Shown: one piece after another, positions 57,001 to 64,000 of the stretch | Layout of the letters: each line of letters starts with the position of its first letter | Numbering within the stretch: position 1 is the first letter of the stretch | NCBI GenBank assembly: GCA_015847255.1 | Contig: JADLZK010010880.1 | Span: forward strand, 1-64,000 | Reading direction: 5' to 3' | Length of the DNA: 64,000 nt | From: Hyparrhenia diplandra | Taxonomy: Eukaryota; Streptophyta; Magnoliopsida; Poales; Poaceae | Notes under the pieces: generated by a model | The model's input: only the letters and a program-made list of their open reading frames with translations | What the model was told of the DNA's origin: nothing | Database searches by the model: none | Made by a program: the position numbers and the translations under genes

Positions 57001-58412
57001 GATTTGTACTACCGAGCTCAACGATCTTGGTTGTTATTGTTGATGAGTTTGAAATCACTTTCGGAGATTTCGAATACCGGGTTTATATGGACTCAAAGTA
57101 GACTGCGATTGCTTCCGGTGATTGCTTAATTATACTTGATTTCTTATAAATTGGTCGGCTCTGTCACACGGCGCCCCTATTTCTAGGTCAACAACATTCT
57201 ATAAAAGCAATGACCCCAAACAAAGGCTTTGGTATTATAACAATCATAAACCACTATACACTAGTCAAAGGATAACCTATGCCTCTAGTAAAGAAGCTTG
57301 CTCATTCCTATCTTATGCAACTAGAAAGCATAACATGGCATAAAATGATGTGACTAGGCAGGAATAGAATAGGATAAAGAATATAGAACAAGACTCGCAG
57401 TTTTACGTAATAATCTATACCATTGCAAAGCATTTTAAATAAGTTCGTATCTATAGGGAAAAACAGATTAACTACTTAATGCGTAATACTAATAAAGTCC
57501 TTATATATGGAATGTCTATAACCAATAATGATAATGCTTCTACTCAACAACAGGGGTTAATGTCACATGAAATAATAATAAATAAGATAAAGATATGTAT
57601 GATAAATACTCAATAAGATAAATGATAAATACAGGGGATCAAGCCATCATGAAATGATAAAGATTCAATGTAATATTCTAGTCTAAGGACTCACATGGGG
57701 CAATATAAGGAAAACTTATGTGTAACTATCATCACATGTTATTGCTAAACTCTAATTAGTGTAAACATCTAGTTATCAAAGCTACTACTTATTACTTCAT
57801 AACAAACTTAAGGATCATCTACTAAGAAGGATTCAATAATGAGATCTTCACCTTCGTCATGCATAACACGATCTACCGTTAACTACATGCAGAGGGAGGA
57901 TTATAAAAGACTCAATAGAGCTGTAACCTCTACGAACTACCCCAAACCTCGGCATATAGTGGGCATTGGCAGATATAACATATATAAGCCCCACGCTTAC
58001 ATAAGTTACAACACCTATCTTGCATGTTACAAGATGAGGGCTATACAATCCTAAGCATGCAATCCATAATAAATAAATAACTCTACTAGACATATTAAAG
58101 CAAACAATAAACAAAGCAAATGATAATATAATAAAGATAAAGAACAATATCATAGATGATCAATGAGTAATGAATATACCAAAGATATAAATATATCAAA
58201 GAGTATAACAATGTACCTATGAACACCTTGACAGACCGAAGCTCAAGCCTTCCTATGCTTGGAACTCCTTCTAATCTATTGCTATGTAGCTAATCTCTCT
58301 AGATCTAGAACTATTCCGAGGAACTAGGGTTTATGGCTCTGGACTTGATCTCCGGAACTCGGGTTTCGATCTTGATCTTGAATAAGGGTTTCGGGGGTAG
58401 CCTTGCCCCTTC

Positions 58413-58419
58413 TTTTATA
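58413..58419 (-). promoter_or_regulatory. TATA box on minus strand of the 2.8 kb LTR
   Basis: Minus strand GGGGATATAAAAGAAGGGG, followed downstream by a leader with repeated CTAGGG/CCTAG-type and GATC-rich sequence. It supports minus-strand transcription of the element. Confidence 0.5.
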
Positions 58420-58528
58420 TCCCCATAGAATGAATCTCGGCCCTTGGATCAAACCGACTTGATTGGACAGACTAGATCAACTCCATAGGTCGGTTGTAGG
58501 AAGCTTCCGGAAGATGGACACGTGGCTT

Positions 58529-58558
58529 CACCGGGGGGGTGCCGCTGCACCCCCGGTG
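58529..58558. repeat. GC-rich inverted repeat
   Basis: CACCGGGGG...TGC and GCACCCCCGGTG pair as a 12-bp stem with a four-base loop and two unpaired G. It lies about 110 bp upstream (minus sense) of the TATA box in the LTR. Confidence 0.7.
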
Positions 58559-60011
58559 CCGCCCCGCCCCACCTAGAAGGTTGTGGGCCCCGGCCTTGGC
58601 GAGGTGTCTTATCTTCACATTTTGACCCCTCGGAATTTACTCCAATCGCCCGATTTGGTCCTTTTCTTCGATTGTCTTGATTTCTCCTCTTTTCTCTCTC
58701 GATTTTTCGGGGTTTTCTAGAGTTCACCTGTAAAATTGAGTGTATACAAAACTTGTGGAAATCATTAGTGTAAACCCTATCTTTTTTATTTGTTCTTGTC
58801 CTCATATGTTCTATTATTTCATAGTAAAAGTTGACAATAACTACCGTCAACAAGTGGTCTAAAAGTCTACAAAAAAGAGAAGAGTTAGTCTTTCTTTGTC
58901 TTGATCGGTAGAGTAAACGGTAGGCGCTTGAATGACAGGTTTGGGGGCGCTCTAGTGCGTGGAATTGTTGTTATTTGTGCTTTTATATTTGTGCTTGTCT
59001 TGAGTATTGCTTGTGATCGGTGGTAGCACTGAACGTCGCTAGTGCTTTTGATCTCCTTCGGTGAAGAGGCAAGTAAATGTAGCGGTGGTTTGCTACCGTT
59101 TTGGCTTGTTGTTTTTATCACCTACAGATTATTGTTTATAAGCATGCCATACAACTAAATCTGAAACTTGTGATCTTATTTTATTCAACCTTATTTACTT
59201 GTGGTCTTATTCATTTACTCATGGTGATGTTGTTATTCCTTATTATTGTTGTGGTTAACCCACAACCATGAAGAAGCTGAAGTATCATTGGTGGTATATA
59301 TTAATTTCATTACAGCATGCCAAGTGCATTGCATCATTCATTTGCATTGGAAGTTATGTCGTGGACCTATGGTTACGATCGTGCCGGTACAAAGCATCAT
59401 GGGATGCAGCTCCACACCTTGTTGGGTGTGCAGGCAGGAGACATTTGCATTGCATTCATATGCATTCACGAAATATATTATGAAGTGATTTGTTCATGCT
59501 CTTATGAAGCTTTATATTATTTGGCAATGTTCCAAATTGGAAGTCTCTCATGTTGTTTTGATATCATGTCAAACTCTACATTAAATTGATGATTAATTCA
59601 ACTTGTGATTTAAATGGCTAGTCAAAACAAGTTTGCTTGCTGAGATGTTTCATCTCACCCTTGCTTTACTCAATCCAGGTACTTGATGGTTGCTTGGAGG
59701 GAAGGGGAGTAGCTGCACGTCACACACTCCTTTTTGGAGTCTTCATTAAACAAAATAATTTTGTTATGTTCACTAGACTCGAAAGAAATTGTTTAAAGAG
59801 TGATTATTGAACTTTCTCGTTGGAGTATCACATATTTATGTTCGGTCGTTCGTCAATGCTAGTTTGCTTCTGTTGGTTTTATGTATGTCTTGCTACCTGT
59901 TGTTCCTTAAAATAGAGAGGAAGTGCTGCCAAAATCTTTATTGGTTATGTGCAGCTGTTGTTGTTGGTCTTTAGTAACACCCCAGGGTGTCTGTGATTTT
60001 TGGGGTTTTAC

Positions 60012-60042
60012 GGCTTCCCAGTGCCCCCGTCAACACACTCAT
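60012..60042 (-). pseudogene. NLR-D: first ten codons of a CNL gene, cut by an LTR
   Basis: On minus the start ATG at 60042-60040 is followed by codons for MSVLTGALGS, matching MSVVTGALGS of NLR-C. The exon is cut at about 60012 by the LTR starting GTAAAACCCC. The sequence upstream (GGTTCAGATCTGAGT) also matches NLR-C. No other part of this gene is found left of the insertion complex, so the rest was lost. Confidence 0.75.
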
Positions 60043-61270
60043 GCTTCCTTCTTCCCTCTCTTGGTTCAGATCTGAGTCCAGCAACTGGGGTGGATTAATG
60101 GTAGTACTGCGGTGGTGGCAAGGCGTCCATGGGATTGGGAGGCAGTAGTAGACCGTAGGTAAAAAGACTACGCGGCCAAGACTTGACGCGGCCAGGGGTG
60201 GCCACCGCAGCCGGCCACTGCTGCCTTTCAAAAATCCTTGTGTTGTTTTGTTTGACGGATGACAGGCCCCACACAACACAAGTCTCCCCTTAACGGGGTT
60301 AGGTAAGGCCTAGCTTTCGTCGAGGACGGCCGACCGCCCCGCAAGTCTCCATCAAACGCAAAAAGTGTTGTTCACTTTTACATCCAGTTGCTCGTTTTAA
60401 AACACTTGTGCTGCTTTCCTCAAAGACGAGCTAATAGGTCGATCTGGCAAACGCTAATTCTTCTACCAATGAACACATCATTATTTATTTATTCCCACGA
60501 TGGGTATATTCCTGATATAGGTAAATGAACTAATATGGCACCAATCTCTGGAGTTGGGTATATTCCTGATATAGGTAAATAGACCCCAAATACATGAATT
60601 ATTCAACCGTGATATATGTTTACGACCTCTGACAGCACAAACGATACCAGATCATGCGCGCTACATCTACAAACGCCGTTTGCATCTCTAGCTCCACCAA
60701 AGAGATTAAATAACAACGCGGTCCTGGTTCTAATAAAAACAATTTTTCAGTTACACTAAATATGTTCGGCGGATCAAATGCAAAGCCAGATCGATCACAC
60801 AGACAACTATTCAGAACCTAATGAACAGGTTCAGAGGATTAAGCGATGAAAGGCGACAGAATGTAAATATTCGTTATCAGCTAAAGAAAAAAAATGTAAA
60901 ACGGTATTAGTGTGAAGTTAACAGCGGCAAGTAATTGAATGTAATCAGGTAAAGAAAAATATTGTTGGATGTCATTGAAACTTATAGCCATTTCTTATAT
61001 GTCATTGGAAATCAAGAATTCCCTTCATTGCGATTGAATTGTATTTTTGTTTCCCTAGTACGTCATAGACGCGTGAAATCAAATTATTGATTCATCGGGC
61101 GCATCCAGTAATCCAGTACACAAGATAGTCACCTGACAGCAGTGGCTTCTTGCCTGGCCCAAGTACCCTTCTCGATTTTGGACTGGATGACAGCAGCCCA
61201 GCATATCTAGTGATCTGGCTCCATGGCGCTGCATTCTCTTGTTCCATGCCTGCATCCAGCATCCCAGCCG
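60043..61270. other. NLR-D upstream region
   Basis: Only the first ~100 bp is recognisably shared with the NLR-C upstream region. A direct repeat of TGGGTATATTCCTGATATAG lies at 60499 and 60554. No gene; the long minus frame at 61079-61612 shows no domain and crosses into repeat sequence. Confidence 0.4.
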
Positions 61271-63030
61271 GCAAATGCGTCTTGTGGATACCAGGCAGAA
61301 ACAGAGTGGAAAACAGAGTATCGACTGGTGGCCAGATACAGAGTGGGTGCAGCCACTCGGAAGCAGAGTGGCCAGAAATGCTAAAAATACGTTCGGTTGT
61401 TTCACCATTGCTAAAATACCTCCGCAACCATTCGCCACCCCCGTGTGTTCCCCATGGCCATGCGCGCTACATATCATCCACGCACGACAGCACCAGTGTT
61501 GACATGTGCACTGCACTTGTACTTTAAATTTCCACTCATGGTACTTCAAAAATGGCACTTCAAATATTCGAGGTAACAAAATAGAACTGCATATAATCAA
61601 TGTTCCAAACAAACTATCAACCAGCTGAATGTGTGAGTTCAGAACGACACAACCTCCTTACATACACCAGCATAAGAAAATTCACCATAAGGTTAATGCA
61701 AGCAACAAATAGGCCTTCACAAACTTCGCACCAACATTCTATGTTGGGACCATGGGAAAGTGAAGGAACCAATAACAAGCCAACAGTTCAGCAACAAAAA
61801 AGTTTAAAAATGTTGCATGTTCTAAGCGGTACTGCAATATACAACATATTCAAATAGAGTATCTTGGGTGAATATAAGCGGAGCCAACACCGACTGGCTT
61901 GAGTTACAAAGCTGGATGACCTGATGTAATCACGCGACCAAAGAAGCGACCACTATTGGAATTTTGCCACCGTTCTAGCAAAAAAACTGGATCAGAAACA
62001 CTAATCCGCGAGGAGCAATGCTAAGGTACAAACTTTACCTCTAAGGAGATAATATTTCAAATCAATCCGAGCCATTGATTATTCACATTTTCGCCACATC
62101 CCTTGATGACGGGAAGTAAATTTCGAAAAGACATGCACCAATTCCCCACATGCAAGCCACTTCTTTACGTGGAGACATGTATAAACATGCCCAATTATTT
62201 ATTCTAATAAAATAATAGATAAAGTGAATATTTGTTATCTTAAAAGCAAGTTGATATCTAAATATAAATATAAGTTTGAACTATTCAATTGATATACAAA
62301 TATAATAATGCGATGTTTTCATCAAAATATCAATAGAGATTAACGTAGAAACTTTAATGTGTCACACAATTAAACAAAATTTTCACTAAATTCATATATG
62401 ACATAGAAACTTTTTATTAAATCTCAAAGTTACAAACATATATTTTTACAAATTCTAAAATTACAAATGAAATTACGTAACAAGCACTAACACGTTACCC
62501 ACTCACCTAACACACATACACAGGGGCTAATAATATGTGTGCATGTCATGTATCCACTCCCACCTAAAAATGCGTACACACCTTAAATGTCCAAACTTAT
62601 AAAATAAAAAATATTTACCATATCAGTAGGAGATCGCACATGATTTTTAATCTAGAGGTTCCCTTATTTATCATATTTTATAAAATAAAAACTAATAAAT
62701 CATCTCTTACCTCAACGTGACCGTCCGATAGAAACCAATGAAGCGGCTCGTAGTTATTTGGAATTAACGCAGCAAAGCCAATCTGCGAGAGGCAGTAAGT
62801 TCATCAATAATTTAATACTAATTTTATAAACATGAATTATCTGATCATTAAATATTTTCCTAGTGAAGAACAACACAGATCAAACCGAGGAAGTGAGGAA
62901 CTGTCGACCCAGCACAGTATACATATACATATAACAAGAAACTTGAAAACAGAGTACCGAGAAACAGAGTACCGATAGTCTAGAAAAACACTAAATCCAT
63001 CTTCTCCGGTGCGTCTAACTGTTTTCATTA
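61271..63030. other. NLR 3'-flank sequence of a copy beyond the right edge
   Basis: Blocks typical of the NLR 3' flanks occur in order: AACAGAGTATCGACTGGTGG (61312), GCAAGCAACAAATAGGCCTT (61698), AATAACAAGCCAACAGTTCA (about 61771), GATCAGAAACACTAATCCGC (61991) and ATCTGCGAGAGGCAGTAAG (62780). About 770 bp of AT-rich DNA (62015-62770) separates the last two, an insertion relative to 20340-20400; no terminal repeats were recognised. Confidence 0.5.
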
Positions 63031-64000
63031 TTATTCATTGGCTGAATGATAATTTTAAATAATTATTAGATTCACGTCCAAGGCATTCACATGTCATTTA
63101 TGAAAGATAATTTAAAATAATCCCTCCAAATTTATCACGACTACTTAAAGGTAATTTGGAGTAACCTTCCAAAACTTTTTATAAATTATCCATGTCTACT
63201 TTATAAAACATATTGCAAAGTAACTCCTTTGCATTGCAAATATATAATCTACTGTTACCATACATAATACATAATCTATCATAAGCATTTAAAACTAAAT
63301 CAAATTACTTCTATTAGTAAAAAGACGTTTCTATACTATCCAATTATATTGATATTTATATATTAAAAATTTAATTTATAGTAAATAGACATATTGAGCC
63401 ATGATAAATCAACATGCATGCCAAATATTTATTAACAACTCATATACTACTGGTACCATAGTTTTTTTGAAACTATATTAAAACAATAACATATATATTT
63501 TATATAAACTTTCAATTTAGATATATTTTTTCTAGTAACTCAAGCATTATCTATATTGATAATATAACCATTACTCCAAAATAATTTGCTAGTCAATGCA
63601 GACCACATGCAGTTATATGTTTCTAGTCTTTAAGATTACTTGACTGAATAGTCAATAAAAAAGTTAATACCCCTTTATGTTTAGCTACACCATTCTAGAT
63701 TTCACTTTAACATAATCAAAATTACTATACAATTCATTGTAGTGTTTTATTTTGTAGTTTACAAGCTAGATTCCTTATTTGATAAGAAGTATTAAAAAAG
63801 AGAGTTACCAATAAAAAAATACAATAAAGTTTTAAATTAACTTGACATTGAAAAACCTGTAGCAATCAATAAGATTAAACTTGAAAAATCAAAGTTTTCT
63901 TTAATTTATGGCACCGTAACATATGAACCACAACAAGAGAAACTATAGTTTAATCAATGTTTTTGCCAAATGCATATAAAAGATACACAAATGTGTAATA
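63031..64000. other. AT-rich non-coding region
   Basis: About 970 bp of AT-rich DNA without open frames of note or shared blocks. Nothing is recognised. Confidence 0.5.

Larger units (their letters stand above)
52496..57168 (+). repeat. Long LTR (~4.7 kb), probably solo, inserted in the Tat/Athila-like element
   Basis: It starts TGTAACACCCTTGGTG and most likely ends GGCTCTGTCACA at 57168. It has the same architecture as the long LTRs at the left of the window: AT-rich start, GC-rich block (53100-54190) beginning with a TATA box, then AT-rich DNA. AGCCG precedes and CGGCG follows, so no clean target duplication is visible. No internal region adjoins on either side. Placement is supported by minus-strand gypsy sequence on both sides. 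The right end is less certain than the left. Confidence 0.5.
57172..60011 (-). repeat. Probable 5' LTR (~2.8 kb) of the Tat/Athila-like element
   Basis: On minus it starts GTAAAACCCCAAAAATCACAG at about 60011 inside NLR-D exon 1, contains a TATA box (58413-58419), a GC-rich block and an AT-rich tail, and ends next to GGGGCGCCGTG, which resembles a TGGCGCC-type primer-binding site (57165-57177). The minus gag at 50870-52055 would be its internal part, separated by the 4.7 kb LTR. Small frames inside are not coding. Confidence 0.45.

Noticed and set aside
61079..61612. 177-codon minus-strand open frame
   Set aside because: It overlaps the NLR flank repeat block and has no domain; the same block in other flanks has stops.

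Overview
This is a stretch of a grass (Poaceae) nuclear genome. The evidence is indirect but consistent: monocot-type CNL disease-resistance genes, a CACTA element with the grass CACTACCGG end and gag/TTTGGTGAGTG-type subterminal repeats, a tRNA-derived SINE of the kind common in grasses, PIF/Harbinger and Mutator-type DNA elements, and long Ty3/gypsy LTRs with an AT-rich/GC-rich/AT-rich layout. A panicoid grass is a reasonable guess; the species cannot be named from the sequence. No rRNA, functional tRNA, CRISPR array or bacterial-type gene was seen.

Host content is a tandem cluster of CNL (coiled coil, NB-ARC, LRR) paralogues, all on the minus strand: NLR-A (15709-16479, LRR remnant), NLR-B (21176-25059, whole gene in three exons but with several frameshifts), NLR-C (36836-40590, same exon layout, also frameshifted) and NLR-D (60012-60042, only the first ten codons). 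Their 3' flanks are also paralogous (15.2-15.7, 20.0-21.2, 33.9-36.8 and 61.3-63.0 kb); the last one suggests a further copy beyond the right edge. The paralogues share a short, separate last exon coding for an acidic tail ending in a (D)xGxLS motif.

Everything else is mobile DNA, layered into the cluster. 1-10941: a Ty3/gypsy-type element with ~3.9 kb LTRs and no pol, carrying its own small broken ORF (a large non-autonomous derivative), cut by the left edge. 10942-15107: a minus-strand Ty3/gypsy tandem recombinant (LTR - remnant - LTR - internal). 16480-19633: a Reina-like gag-pol element that breaks NLR-A and is itself truncated inside reverse transcriptase, followed by 0.4 kb of GC-rich sequence of unknown origin. 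25409-29287: non-autonomous CACTA element. 29331-33908: PIF/Harbinger element with both genes, exact 24-bp terminal repeats and TTA target duplications. 40976-47124: LINE tail and a decayed chromovirus-like element flanked by CATCC, which itself contains a 649-bp Mutator-type element with a 9-bp duplication. 48.6-60.0 kb: nested remnants, including a Tat/Athila-like gag, a 4.7 kb LTR and a 2.8 kb LTR that begins inside the first exon of NLR-D.

The main caution is base quality or decay: the two copies of the 3.9 kb LTR are almost identical in AT-rich stretches but differ by many small indels in CpG-rich stretches, and several NLR frameshifts lie in homopolymers. Some 'pseudogene' calls could therefore be sequencing errors.
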